NCBI GenBank assembly: GCA_963978545.1
Contig: OZ021732.1
Span: 25,864,688-25,928,687 of the forward strand
DNA length: 64,000 nt
Origin: Linyphia triangularis
Taxonomy: Eukaryota > Arthropoda > Arachnida > Araneae > Linyphiidae
Reading direction: 5' to 3'
The notes beneath the pieces are model-generated. The model did not search any database and was not told the DNA's origin. It saw only the letters and a list, made by a program, of their open reading frames with translations. This document shows, piece by piece, positions 35,201-45,200 of this stretch. The first letter of the stretch is position 1, and the number at the start of each line of letters is the position of its first letter. The position numbers and the translations under genes are program-made.

Positions 35201-37510
35201 AGTGCTCGAAGTTTGAGTAGACGCGGGGTGACACGTCTCCCCCCCACCTCACACACTTTTCAAGAAAATACCCATTCGTCGTCCCCCCACTTTTAAAAAC
35301 ACTCAATCCATCTAAAAACTACTAATGAAAAATAACATTAACCACCTTTAAATGTAGGGACACTGAGAAAAAAAAAAGGGGAGGGGGGGAGGTTACATTT
35401 GAAAACTTTAAAACTATTTATGGTATATATATCAAACTATTATAAAAATGTATTATACTACTTTGTATAAAGACATAATTTTATTATCAAATACTATTAC
35501 ACTTGGTCAACTTTTAACTTTGGTGGAACTTTCTTTTAAGTTGAAATTCTATTTTTGTTTCATATAAAGAAAAGACATTTAAAAAAAAAAGTTTTACTTT
35601 TTTTTATTAATTTAATTTCATGAAAATATGAACTTTTATAAGCACTATTTAAATCTAAGTAAACAGTTATGCATATAACGTTGAATTATTACTTGACACT
35701 TCACTTTATCTCTTACTTCCAAGTAAATAAAACTAAGTCGCAGAATACAATAAATTTTGGGCCCTTGTTCAATGTTAGTGTTGGGAAGTATAAATTATTT
35801 TCATAATATTTAATATTTTTATTATAAGTTACGAAATTATAAAATTTATCATTGAAGATGGGGGTGGGGGATTGCACTTGTCACCAACTTCTGAGCATCC
35901 CCCCACTTTTTTCATCACTTCTACCATTGGTTGAAACTCTAAATTCCTTAGGAAAAAAAGTATATGTATTTAAGAAATACAACATGCCAAACAAATCCAT
36001 CTTTCATTTTATTTATTGTTTTATCAAGACTTAGTGACTATATATCTAAAAATTTTGCTCAAAGAAATTTTGCTTCGATTTCAGATCTCAGACGTGAAGT
36101 TTGAAGAGGAAGACATGTGGCTGGTGGAGTTTCCACCCAACCTGCCCCTCCCTCCAAAGCCGACTTCCGATAGAAGATCGAGATTGAGGCGGCATTCCAG
36201 TGTGGAAGTGGGACACGAGATTCCTTTTCGGCTGAGCGCCGAGAAACCACCAGAAACTTTCTTCCTGAAGCCGACTTTGCACAAAGAGGAACAGGTATCG
36301 CCAAGAAGATTCAGTGAATCACAAGCCAGGTATGCAAAAATAAGAATGTTAAAAAAAAGGCAACCATTTATAAATATGAGTATATTCGTGCTGCATTTCA
36401 TCTGTAAATTTTCTTTATATATATTATGTTATAGTATATTTCATTATACTATAACATTAGTAATATTTGGTCATTTCCTATTCATGTTTTTGATACATTC
36501 TTAACAGAAATTTGGTTAAAACATCTTCGACTCAAATGATTCTTAAGTTTTGACAACATGAATTTCCAGAATTCGAGCTCACTTGGGATTCAATCTATCA
36601 AAAGACCCTTTCACGATACTCATTAACACACTGTACTAACTAGCATTATACTAATGACAAATCATGCACAATTCATAGCCTGGGTTGAAAGTTACTTTCA
36701 TGCTTTCATGGAATATGCATAAACAAAATAAAAATTAAATTTGTAAAGCATCTGTGATGCATATGCTGATTAAAAATGTACATAACTCAAGTTAAAAAGC
36801 AGAACAACAAGAAGCTTGTTTCATAACAAAGCATAGCAAGTCATGCCAGGATTAAGTGTTTTAGAACGCGTGCCAAAAATTATTATCTTGAAAAATAATC
36901 AGATAATCAATAATATAGTTGAATCAACTTTATAATTTACAAAAAGTAAAGTAAATTATCACTGAACCATACTTCTCATTTCGATTCTTCCAGGCCAGAC
37001 GTCGTTCGTCTCAACTCCTCCTTTGCCGCCAAGGTGAGACGCGTCCTTGCCAAAGTGCGTGTTAACAGAGAATCAGAAGACCAGACTTCAGAGGAAACTT
37101 CCCCACAGACCGCTTTTAAGTGGCCCCACGTCGACTCCAAGAAGGAAGAGAAGAAACACAGAAGATCCAGCACTGGATCCACCAACGAAAGACTACTTTC
37201 CGGGCTCTTCCAACAGAAAACGAACACACCCATCCAGCCCAAGAAGTACCAGGGATCAAACTCGGAACCAAGTGACAGCAATAGAAACACAACGAGATAC
37301 GGCAGTGATGGTAAACCGGCAGCGAAACGGGTTCTTCCGACTATCACTGAATCAAGTAGTTTTGACAGTCTCAGGGAATCTCCCTTACTTATACATGCAT
37401 CGCCAGTGTTCAGCACACCGTGTTTGGATAGTGAATTCCCAGTGGCTTCTGTGGTGATTGACATGACAAGTGGGGAAGATCTTTGCGCGAAAGACGAGTT
37501 GAAGAAATAA
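11797..37510 (+). CDS. Cyclic nucleotide-gated channel, CNGB/CngL-like, C-terminal 722 residues (seven exons)
   Basis: Exons: 11797-11893, 13218-13306, 27725-28715, 29494-29598, 34550-34675, 36085-36329, 36994-37510. Joined, they stay open for 722 codons to a TAA. The first 60 residues are the end of a cyclic-nucleotide-binding domain: RTADVRSVGYSELFSLS, then the C-helix ending in GRRRL. Family knowledge: CNG channels are plasma-membrane cation channels opened by cGMP or cAMP, and the invertebrate CngL type has a long cytosolic tail. Here the tail is about 660 residues. It has a basic block, a coiled coil across exons 3-4 that could serve in subunit assembly, a proline-rich LPLPPKP segment and a Ser/Thr-rich end. 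The pore and transmembrane exons are not in the window. Assignment to CNG is firm; the subunit class is inferred. Confidence 0.82.
12166..12343 (+). mobile_element. tRNA-derived SINE with 15-bp target-site duplication
   Basis: The 178-bp body carries a pol III A-box-like TAGTTAGCGTGCTAGC and a B box GGTTCGAGTCC, spaced as in a tRNA, then an unrelated tail. It is flanked on both sides by CAACATTATGATGGA (12151-12165 and 12344-12358), a perfect 15-bp duplication typical of LINE-mediated insertion. The tRNA fold is imperfect and the sequence continues beyond it, so it is not a functional tRNA gene. Confidence 0.9.
12593..12974. mobile_element. Possible hAT-like MITE with CAGGGTTCCCAC ends
   Basis: The left end reads CAGGGTTCCCAC and the right end GTGGGAACCATG, an imperfect inverted pair. 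It sits between two monomers of the family A repeat, as an insertion would. I could not define an 8-bp duplication. A similar left end recurs near 62699. Confidence 0.5.
13218..13306 (+). CDS. CNG channel exon: C-helix of the binding domain
   Basis: The acceptor is CCTTGCAG at 13217 and the donor GTAGGT starts at 13307. The 89 bases give 29 codons plus two bases: DILQTMGRRRLLEARL followed by a polar stretch. This fits the C-helix that closes over the bound nucleotide. If the donor is not used, the frame meets TAG at 13308-13310, so an unspliced transcript would end here. Confidence 0.8.
13739..13968 (+). repeat. Family A repeat, one monomer plus tail
   Basis: It contains GATAGAATGCATTGTCATC, CTATCTGCCAAATTTCAG, GATTGGATGACGG and the tail AATCGAAGTTAATATAAAG, matching the copies at 12049 and 25715. 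Confidence 0.75.
15511..15860 (-). repeat. Possible poly(A)-tailed retroposed sequence
   Basis: On the minus strand this less AT-rich segment ends in GAGAATAAA followed by an A34 run (15477-15510), as a retrocopied transcript or LINE/SINE would. No protein or small RNA was recognised in it. The left boundary is guessed from composition. Confidence 0.35.
16561..17012 (+). repeat. Family B repeat, uninterrupted copy
   Basis: It shares CATTCGTTTTTCAACTTTTT, ACACCTTAAGAGG, CAGCGATTTTGA.CAAAATCG, CCCATGGC, GGGAGTT.TGCTGACC and TTCCAAAACGT with the copy at 30003-32410. It lacks the Harbinger insertion and so shows the unoccupied TTA site. There is no long ORF. Confidence 0.75.
17597..17785 (+). 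repeat. Family A repeat, one monomer
   Basis: The blocks AAAAGCGACCTTTTAGTGAC, CAAAACTTGATAGGATGCAT and GCCAAGTTTCAGCC, followed by GTTAATTAGGCCTCCGCAGA, match the other family A copies. Confidence 0.75.
21859..22512. mobile_element. Non-autonomous hAT-type MITE, 654 bp, perfect 8-bp duplication
   Basis: The element starts TAGAGGTCGG and ends CCGACCTCTA. It is flanked on both sides by TTGTGAAT (21851-21858, 22513-22520). The ends, followed inward by repeated ATCGATA motifs, are inverted copies. An 8-bp duplication with short inverted repeats defines hAT elements. There is no transposase, and the inside is AT-rich with a G13 run at 22432-22444. Confidence 0.9.
23088..23455. repeat. Direct repeat pair resembling an LTR start
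   Basis: A ~40-bp sequence beginning ATTGTTACGAATTTCTGT and containing TTGTAAATATTTCGTAG occurs at about 23090-23127 and again at about 23413-23451 with one or two differences. TGTTACG is a common start of arthropod Ty3-type LTRs. The SINE lies between the two copies. Confidence 0.6.
23130..23391 (-). mobile_element. tRNA-derived SINE, minus strand
   Basis: Read on the minus strand from about 23391 it has GGGCGGTAGAGTATCGAGC, then CTCATAACC (a Met-like CAT anticodon region), then a B box GGTTCGGGCCT, in tRNA spacing. About 200 bases of non-tRNA body follow. The end is set only by the flanking direct repeats. There is no proper acceptor stem, so it is not a tRNA gene. Confidence 0.65.
24185..24540 (+). 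repeat. Family A repeat: head, two monomers and tail
   Basis: It starts with the head seen at 12049 (TAGCTCAGATCGACTTTTC, CAGAAAACCAT), has two monomers with TATCTGCCRAGTTTCAGATC, and ends TTATAAAGGATTTAAAT. It gives the clearest view of monomer length, about 150 bp. Confidence 0.75.
25715..25938 (+). repeat. Family A repeat, one monomer plus tail
   Basis: The monomer blocks (TTGATAGAATGCATTACCATC, GCCAAGTTTCAGCCCGATTGG, GTTAATTAGGCCTCCGCAGA) and the tail AATCGAAGTTAATATAAAG are almost the same as at 13739. The preceding partial monomer end is also shared. Confidence 0.75.
27569..27608. repeat. Perfect 16-bp stem hairpin with 8-base loop
   Basis: CTTAAGGTTATGTGTA is followed after 8 bases by its exact reverse complement. 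It lies 117 bases before the start of channel exon 3, in the intron. It could be a small MITE remnant or a structure affecting splicing. Confidence 0.85.
27725..28715 (+). CDS. CNG channel exon: large tail exon with basic block
   Basis: This is the biggest exon: one base plus 330 codons, ending CTAATC|GTAAGT. Two AGs lie seven bases apart at the acceptor (27717 and 27724), and only the second keeps frame with the previous exon. The protein starts LTYLLRKKDTQYE and has a strongly basic aromatic block (FRRRHKVPHFRIRRKHTWWY). A long polar, probably disordered Ser-rich region follows, then an acidic cluster. It ends with the start of a helix, VEYRLMINNIVMGIKDKVD. Codon use is richer in G and C than the surrounding DNA, as expected for coding sequence. 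Confidence 0.85.
29494..29598 (+). CDS. CNG channel exon: coiled-coil segment
   Basis: The acceptor is TTCTCTTCCAG. The 35 codons begin MESEKKTIEEIIQLKERIKQ and end in CSKE. Together with the end of exon 3 they form a helix with hydrophobic residues spaced as in a coiled coil. This is comparable in position, though not clearly in sequence, to the C-terminal leucine-zipper domain of CNG A subunits. The donor is GAG|GCAAGA, a GC donor. No in-frame GT donor with plausible sequence is near. Confidence 0.8.
30343..32051. mobile_element. PIF/Harbinger deletion derivative, 1709 bp, TTA duplication
   Basis: The left end GGCCTCTTTCACACGGTG is matched by the reverse complement of the right end for 18 bases, and more loosely for about 40. 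The flanks are TTA at 30340-30342 and 32052-32054, the 3-bp TWA duplication of PIF/Harbinger elements. Inside, 30560-30649 encodes a 29-codon peptide starting MDKRRLRLL and ending KRKRRDRRLLDHPIN. It resembles the arginine-rich start of Harbinger transposases, then stops. No DDE domain is present, so it depends on another element. Confidence 0.9.
30560..30649 (+). pseudogene. Harbinger transposase N-terminal remnant
   Basis: ATG to TAG, 29 residues. It is Leu- and Arg/Lys-rich and ends in LLDHPIN, matching the well-known beginning of Harbinger transposases (an RRRRR-rich stretch, then W/L..HPI). The rest of the gene is deleted. The match is from memory of the family pattern. Confidence 0.65.
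32469..33660 (+). mobile_element. Tc1/mariner element, degenerate
   Basis: The left end TGAAGAGCCAGAAAAACTGG and the reverse complement of the right end near 33640-33656 are identical over 20 bases. The left side follows a TA. The right terminal bases have run into a CA repeat, so the TA duplication is lost on that side. The length (about 1.2 kb) fits the family. The internal transposase is broken. Confidence 0.9.
32611..33530 (+). pseudogene. Tc1-type transposase pseudogene, catalytic spacing DD36E
   Basis: An HTH region near 32655-32745 (REIGHSIPEVAKKF, FSRATT) is followed by the DDE domain. The catalytic triad survives: D in WSDESRF (about 33066), D in QQDNATPHTSRVA (about 33340), and E in IIEHVWDALQR (about 33452). 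36 residues lie between the second D and the E, counting a stop in place of a Trp. At least four in-frame TGA codons and a frameshift near 32850 kill it. It would have cut and pasted the element at TA. Confidence 0.85.
34550..34675 (+). CDS. CNG channel exon: proline/serine-rich segment
   Basis: The 42 codons lie between TTTCCTTAG and CTG|GTCAGT. They begin PGDEVVGKEQQSSPVAHSSP and continue with a proline run and a serine-rich stretch. Phase 0 at both ends means it could be skipped without frame change. No domain is recognised. Confidence 0.75.
36085..36329 (+). CDS. CNG channel exon: PxxP-containing tail segment
   Basis: The acceptor is GATTTCAG and the donor AG|GTATGC. The 81 codons plus two bases include EEEDMWLVEFPPNLPLPPKP, a candidate PxxP ligand, then an arginine-rich segment with serines. 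The preceding intron (34676-36084) has C-rich runs near 35240 and 35900 and no other recognised content. Confidence 0.8.
36994..37510 (+). CDS. CNG channel last exon with stop codon
   Basis: The acceptor is TTCTTCCAG. One base completes an Arg codon and 171 codons follow to TAA at 37508-37510. It begins PDVVRLNSSFAAKVRRVLAK, a possible short helix, then becomes polar and Ser/Thr/Lys-rich. A GTGAGA at 37032 looks like a donor, but the frame continues for 480 bases with coding-like composition, so it is read as exon. Confidence 0.82.
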
Positions 37511-37813
37511 TGTTGAGACACATGGCATGCAAAGCCAGATTAGCTGCGTTGGTAAATTGTAGAGCATTGCCTAAAGCACTGGCATTTGTAGCTTATGGAT
37601 AGCCAATGCTTGTTTATTGAGAATGTTTGGCAATCTCCATAGTAAAGTACAAATGTGCCACAACATGGTTGTTAACGAGCGTTAGTATGAAAAGCAAACA
37701 TCTGAATTGGCTTCATCTGCTCGCACAGGAGATACCATTTACGCAGAAATCACAGATGGAGACCAGTGGACAGAAGTTTGCAATTTTGTTGGAAAATTTA
37801 ACTATGAAAGTTA

Positions 37814-37819
37814 AATAAA
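37814..37819 (+). terminator. Candidate poly(A) signal of the channel gene
   Basis: AATAAA lies about 300 bases after the channel stop codon and is followed by a GTTGTG-type GU-rich stretch. Other AATAAA motifs lie further right, so this choice is by position only. Confidence 0.45.
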
Positions 37820-40800
37820 GTTGTGATAAGAAAATATTCGTATGTAACCACTGTTTGGCTAGAGCAAAATTATTTGTTGTTTTTATCATTTGTTGATGAC
37901 AAACTAGCCAAAATATCAAGAACTGGAGAAATATTCAAGATTCAGCTCTAGCTATTTGACAACCAGAAAGAGTTATTAAGAAAATACCCAAATTGTTAAT
38001 TTGGAAAAGTATCAACAGGTGTTAACGTACATCTGTTTATGCATATGTGGGGGAATCCCAACTCAGTGAAATGTTGACCTATCCACATAGGGGTCCAAAT
38101 AGCTAGAACCACACAGTACAGTTCTTTTATTTCCGATCCCTTTAATTTTAGAGACCTTTGCATAGGAAATCTATAAACTTCATTCCCAGAGTACACTTCA
38201 TCCAACTCAGTTCATCACAAAGACTATTGATACAGCACTGGAAGAACATATCTCAAACTCAGAAAGTTACATACTGTGACTGGTAATATTGTACAAAACA
38301 CATGGAGTTCAATGGTGCCTAATAGAACTGGAAGGGTACATTTTGATACTTAGGAAAAGAAAAAAAAGTCTGGCATACAAGAAATGTTTCAGCAAAATGC
38401 ACCAAGTTAACTTGAAGCAGCAGCAATAATAATGGACCCTATTTTTCTTCATGAACAATAACTACAACAACTAGTATTTACGCACTTAAAGCAAAGTGCT
38501 CTTGAGCTGTATTGAGCACAAATCTAAAAGCACAAGGAAATATGTGAATTCTGAACACTCATATAACACCATTTTTGAACTCAATAGATTATTAGTCAAG
38601 GAAGTCCGATCCATTCTATTTTGGTAAAGAACAGATAGTTTCCTTCAATGCTTTTAGAGTAATTAGCTTAGAAATAGTTCCTTTATATTTGAGTTTCATA
38701 TAAAACTAATTGTCATTTCTATTTATCAACCTAAAGCTTAAAGAAAAACTTAGTTTTACACATACATAAGCAAAGTTGAAAAAAGAAGCTGCGAATTAAT
38801 GAAATAAAAAAAAAATGTATAAACATGCTTGAGCTTTTCAACTATGAACAAAGCTTTATAATTGCTGTTTTTTCTCATTACAATTATTGTAATACTGATA
38901 TAAGATTTTATAAATACAAGGTAAAATGCCAGAGAAAGTGAGGTATAAAAACTCAAGTTGAGTGTTGAGAATGGCGAATTTGGTCATTTCTAGCCATCAA
39001 TTGAACCAAATGAAAACAAATTAAAAACTTTTAACTAAACATACAATTTGAAATGTTTAAGAGAAACAACTATGCATGTTATTTTCAGATTTGTGATAAA
39101 TTATGGCATTAGAAGTCTTAAACTTTTCTTGTCTAATAATTTTAAGAGGAATCTTAACATAACTTATTGGAATTTCATTCGAAACTTATTGGAATTTCAT
39201 TCGAAATCCTATGTGTTCCCGAAACAGACAAAACAATTTATGAAAAACAAACTTCACAAAACACAAGTCCTTTATATTTTCATAAGTAATTAATATTTGC
39301 TTATTATTTAATGCAAATTTAAATTTCAAAAAATTATTTTTCAAAATAATCTTGGAGCTTTGGAATACAAATTGTATAAAAGACAAATTGGATATAATTG
39401 ATATAAATAATACTAATTGATATACACAAAACTAAAGATTTAGTTTTGAAACAAGTGAGTATCCCTAGAAGTGGCATCACTCATTTAAAACATTTGCTTA
39501 CAAAATCAAAAAATGTATAACCTACAGGGTAACACCGCAACAAAACTTGGTTGCAAAATTACACAGAGCTCTGTAAATCTGATTAAAGCTATGATGAAAA
39601 AGATTAGATTAAAAATAATCATTAATTTACTTCTTTAAAAGAAGTTATTTTTATGAAACATGCATTTTGGTCTTTTGTAAGATATAAAAAATCCAGGCAT
39701 GTAAGGTAACCCTAAGAGAACGGTTCTGTGATAACGTAACATATGTACTGATTGAACACTAAATAATAAAAAAAATACTTTTCTCAAAAATAAGCATTGT
39801 GTGGCCAAGTTTTATATCATTGTTTTACAAAACACTAGTCAAATAAGTAGCTTATATAAAAATTATTTGTGTAAGCAGAACAGGTACAAGAGAATAAATA
39901 AGCAAAAGTTGTAGTATAAACTACCAGTAATGTAATTGCTATTGTTTTACAAAAGATTTGTGGATTTTAAATAATGAACTCTCTTTGAATAAATAAAATA
40001 TTCAACATGCAATGGTGATTTATTTCATTTTGTTGTTAATCAAAAAACTAAGAAAAGAATATATTGAAAACAATTATGAAATTTAGAGGAATTCTAAACC
40101 ATGTGCTCAAACATTAAAATTATTCTAGCAAAAAATATTTATAGAATACAAACATATTTAGTATAGTTAATTTTCTTGGAAACCTATTTTCACTTGCATA
40201 TAGCTCTAATATAAGGAGATACGCCTTTAAACTAGTTTCTATGAAAATATAATAGCAACATAGAAGTTTTAAATTTGGTCATAGTGTAAAGAACAGATTT
40301 GTAACAATTTCAAATACATTATTTGTCGGTTAATATTTTTCTAATATGGATATTCAACAAATTCAATAATCTATTTATTTTAGTTTCAAAAACAAAAAGG
40401 AAACTAACCACCAACTACTCTTGATAAATCCTACTATCCCCCACCCCACCAGCTTATTGAAATATGATTCTTTTCTACACTTAACTAAACCCAGTAGAAT
40501 AGTAAACATACTTTTTAGATTGTTTTAGTGATATTAATATATTTTTTTGTAAACAGAATGAAATAAATTTGGATGAATAGGAATTGTAAAACTCCAAATA
40601 TGAAATTGATGCATTATGAAAATAGAGAAGCTAAAAACAATTGATAGTTTTAATGTACAACCATATCCTTCTTACACTGCAGCATGATGAATGTTTTAGT
40701 CACATATACACATTAGGAATTACTGCATTCACCACATATACATTGCATAACAAATAATGCAAAGCAACATTTGATAAAACTTGCTTAGCTAATAAAATGC

Positions 40801-41930
40801 ACAAATAGTTGAGAAAAATCTCCTGCATTATTACATGAACTGAAATTCAACGAATGATAACAACAAATAAAACAAACATCAATGACAGTTGTTACACACA
40901 AAAGAGTGGGTTATGAAATGTATTGGAAAAAGCAAATTATTTACAAAGAAATGTGTATAATAACGAAGGATATACCAAGCCTGCATTTGCTCATTTTATA
41001 TCTTCAACAAATGCTTTGAAAAATCATAATAAATAAAACATTGTCCTTGAACCTTTTTTTCATATTTACAACTTTACATCCTTTTTTTAGAAAACAAATA
41101 CAAGCATAATTTTTATGATCTGAATAATTTTTTTAACTTAATCAGAGCTTCTACTCAAGCAATGAGGTGAATTATTTAACTTTTTTAGGATTTGCAGATG
41201 ACTGTTGAAAAAATTGACTAATAATTATGCAGAAAAAAGAAAAAAAAACATTAATCTTGGATATTAAAACTGAATACCAAATAATGATGTTGATGTAAAA
41301 ATAAACTCTACTGAAAATTGAGATATTTGAGATTTGAGTTATTTAATTCAATGCAGAAAAAGAAATGTCCCTGCACTGTGAGAACACTTTTTGTTAACAT
41401 TTACATTATTTCAGATATTTGAGTGAAACCGCAGTGAACTACTTTAAATTTTAGTAGATAAATTCAGAAAACAAATGTTAAACAAAAGTTGGATTTTTTT
41501 AAATGATCATTTACAAAACTTTCTGGTTGTTAGTTACAATGGATATATTTTAAATAGGATAAAAGTACAAAAGATGAACAAATATCAGAAACATATTCTC
41601 AATAAGTATATTAACGAGACTTGCATAATTAAAGACAATTTTGTGAGGCACATAGAACACAGTAGGCAATTGTTCATAAAAATATTACTTAAACCAAAGT
41701 ATGTATATTACTTAAAACCAAATAATATATAAGTAATTATAACTTATTTTAACAACATTGACAAAGAAAAATATTATTAAATAAGTAATATTTATTTGGA
41801 AACAATACAACTACAAATAGCACAAAAAAAATATTTTATCATGCTGCAATTTAACTGAAAACATACTTTTCTACAAGTACCCAACAACTGAATAATATGA
41901 TATATCACATTAAAAAGTTAAAATCATAAA
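37820..41930. other. Intergenic region between the two convergent genes
   Basis: About 4.1 kb of AT-rich sequence with no exon. Unlike the left half it shows no recognisable transposon and no long homopolymer. A 21-bp tandem duplication (TTATTGGAATTTCATTCGAAAC) lies near 39162-39204. Several AATAAA motifs occur on either strand. Confidence 0.65.
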
Positions 41931-41936
41931 TTTATT
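41931..41936 (-). terminator. Candidate poly(A) signal of SART3
   Basis: TTTATT on this strand is AATAAA on the minus strand, 100 bases after the SART3 stop codon. No other evidence for the cleavage site is available. Confidence 0.45.
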
Positions 41937-42036
41937 CAAAAACTAAATAAAGCTCCTTGAACTTTAGAAACATCTTTTGAAAGGGTCTGCACCTCATTAA
42001 ATAAGAGAAGATAACATTTTCATAAAGTACATGTCC

Positions 42037-42229
42037 CTACTTCTGCATCATTTTAGCAAAGTCACTGTTACTCAGTGGCTTCTTATCTAGGGAAGATTCT
42101 TTGGTTTCAGAGTTCTGACCATTTTGCAGGTTGCCATTGGAAGGGTTTGGCACTTTTTTGTTGCCTGGGGGAGGTTGGCGAACAACTGAGCGAGGAACCA
42201 GGGATAATTGAGTACGGCCGCGACCTCGT
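42037..42229 (-). CDS. SART3: SART3 last exon with LSm-binding box and stop
   Basis: One base plus 63 codons and the stop. RGRGRTQLSLVPRS matches the conserved tail motif, and the chain ends LSNSDFAKMMQK. The SN..F...-type box of SART3 and yeast Prp24 binds the LSm ring. Here the usual final hydrophobic pair is MM. Confidence 0.93.
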
Positions 42230-45200
42230 CTGAAATGAAAGCCACAATTTAAAACTAAGAAATTCAAATTTTAAAACTTGACAAAAAAATTACTTTATTT
42301 TATGTTTAAAAGTTACTTTAACTTTCATATTGATGCTACGATAATGTAATTTTAATGGACCAGCAAGGAGTAAACTTGAAATCCCTGAAATGGCACTCTG
42401 CACTGCTTAACAGATATTACATCAATGAAGAACACAATTTTTTTCAAACATCAAGACTTTTAAAATTAAAAAATTTTAAAAAATAAATGCTTAAAAATAA
42501 AAAGCCTTTATTAAAAACCTTTTTATAGTGAATAGGAAAAAGAGAAAATTTTAAAAGAGTGAAAAAACCAAGCAAAGATTATATTTATTTTATCCTAAAA
42601 GTTATTTAAAAAAACAAAAAAAAACATAAAAATTCCTTCAGGGCTTTAATCACATAAACAACACATACAAAAACTTTTCCTGTGAAAGCATTTAACCATA
42701 TGAATTGTTGTGTGGTTAGCACAATAAACTGCTGGGCACAGCGCTTAACTTAGTAATCACCATAACATTCCGTATAAGTTACAAATAACTTTAACTAGAC
42801 CAAATCTAGCAAATTTACCCTACAAAAACTAAATAGAAGTGGTACTTGATTTTTAAGTATGTTAATTTGCTTTTTGAACTATCAAAGTAAAACCACTAAC
42901 TAACCCCATCAAACTGTTTCAAAAAGAAAATATATTAACAGTCATACTGATTATTACTATTTGTTCTGCACCTCTTTTCTATTTTTATGACTTTCGACTT
43001 TCAAAACGAAAAGAAAACCACACGTATAAAAACTTTTTCTGACCCATTAAAACTTAATATACAATCCAACAGTTGGTCTCCGGTTTGGCAAAAGATACTA
43101 TGCAACATCCAAAACAATGCATATCCAATTGAATATCCAAGCAATACAAACAGGTAACAAGCTAAGCAACTTACGGTCCCTTTACTTGTCCCCCTCCTCC
43201 ACCTAGTGAATCTGCTATCGTGACGCTGGAAGAGAACTCCCTCTTGGGCTTCCTGGGAGGAGGATTACTGATAGCGACATTGATAACACTCTCCATCACT
43301 TGACTGCCATCTAACTTCACAACAGCATTTGCAGCAGCACCCTGCAATAATACATCGTAAGTGATCAATATACATTCCATAAGGGTAAGACTGCTGAGTT
43401 TTTCTTAAAGTTCCAGGCATTGGATGCAGCCTATTTTAGTGCAAACATGACTAAAAAAGCATTTATGCCAAATATTTTAAAATGTATTGTTTTATGATAG
43501 GTACTTTTTGTGGGACGAATTGCAAATAGATTTAGTATATTTTAAAGACACAAAAAAATTATTTTGCAAGATGAATCAGAAAGTAGAAAAATCTAAATTT
43601 TAAAAAATTTGGAATTGAGGCCTTTTAAGTTATGATGGCTGATTAGTCATAATATACAATATATACTATGGTTGGTAGTGTATAAAAAATGACAACTCAA
43701 ATTTATAATATATTGGATTTTTTAAGCTGCCTGATGAGAAGACGAATAATGCTTCAACAGATACTTTTATACCAGGATCAGAGATAATAATTTTGTTTCC
43801 AGTTAGCATTAAGATTAAAAGAAATTGCAGAACTTCATACGCCATTTTAAAGTAGTTAATGTTTTGAGTGATATAATTATTTGTTTTCGGATAAAACAAT
43901 TATAAAATGTAATGACAATACAAATATGTTCCTTTATATCGTTGGCAACTAAGTTTTATCATCCTTTTAACATACTAAAATCCAATATATTGGATTTTTT
44001 TTACTAAACCTGGATGTTTCTTACACAATACAAAGAAAATATGCCGATAATACTTTCATTTTCAAGTTGGTACAATTTTCCCAGAAAATTGAAATTTAAC
44101 ATTATCAGGAATCTTTATCTAATTTATCTATACTGAAACATAAATATCCAATAAATATTCAGAAGTACTTGGATTCGGAAAGTAAAAAAAAATAATAACC
44201 TGCAACTGATACCAAATGGATGTAAAACTAAACTACAGAGCTTAGCTGTAATTAAGTTTTAAAGACTTTTTTCCCAAGAGACAAGTTTAAAAAATTCAAT
44301 ATATTAACAATATTTTGCTAAAGCTGAATATTCGATGTATCTTTCAAAACACTGACTATAATCATCCATATATATGTAAGGTATTCGCATTGGGATAGTC
44401 AATGAAGCTATTAGATCGCTCTAGTAAATTCTCCAGTTAGCGAGAACCACTTAGAACATAGTAGAACGTCCCTCAAACTCATATAAGCTACGTAATCCGT
44501 TTTGACTCCGCCTCTTAGAATATCAAATCTTGACTAGTGAATGCATCACCCACTTCACTGAGAACCTCTCTGAAAATAAACTTTTATATTTGTTTAATCT
44601 CGGCTGCTTTTTTATATCCTAAGAGTGTCAACACTATTTTACCGTTACAAAAGTCGACAGGATGTGATCTTCTGTAGGGGAAACAGTTTAAATTAAAGAC
44701 GTAAAGACTTCGCAGTTTACATCTTGATATTTTGACGTCTGTCAATCAGATGGACATGGTGCCCGTGTGTCTTTGAAAACAACAGGAGCCGAGTTCTAAG
44801 CCACGCCTTCTTCGTCTGTAATTGGCAGAAAGTTTCACCGAAGGAGAAAAGAGTGGTAAGCGGAACCCTACCGTAGACTTTTAGGCCTGAGTTTTGAGAA
44901 ACGTCCGGTGACCTCTGATCCGAAGAAAAATAGCGTTGAAGTGTGATAAGTGCTTCTGAACTTACGGACTTTTTGGAACTTTTTCTCTAAGGATTACTGA
45001 TAACTTGACTGAAGCGGAAGAAGAATACCATTTGGGTATGTACAAGGAAAAACATGTATTTTGTTTAATTTCTGTAAAATCTATATTGAAATGTTTTTAA
45101 TTTAATATTTGACTTCAAGTTAGTTTTGAACCTTAAAGAATTGCGATAAAAGTGTCTAGATATTTAAGTAAAATATTTTTGTATTAATTAAATCAAGTAA

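Noticed and set aside
36976..37521. 181-codon minus-strand frame and 136-codon plus-strand frame over the last channel exon
   Set aside because: Shadows of the real frame, which joins the previous exon in phase and ends in a sensible stop.
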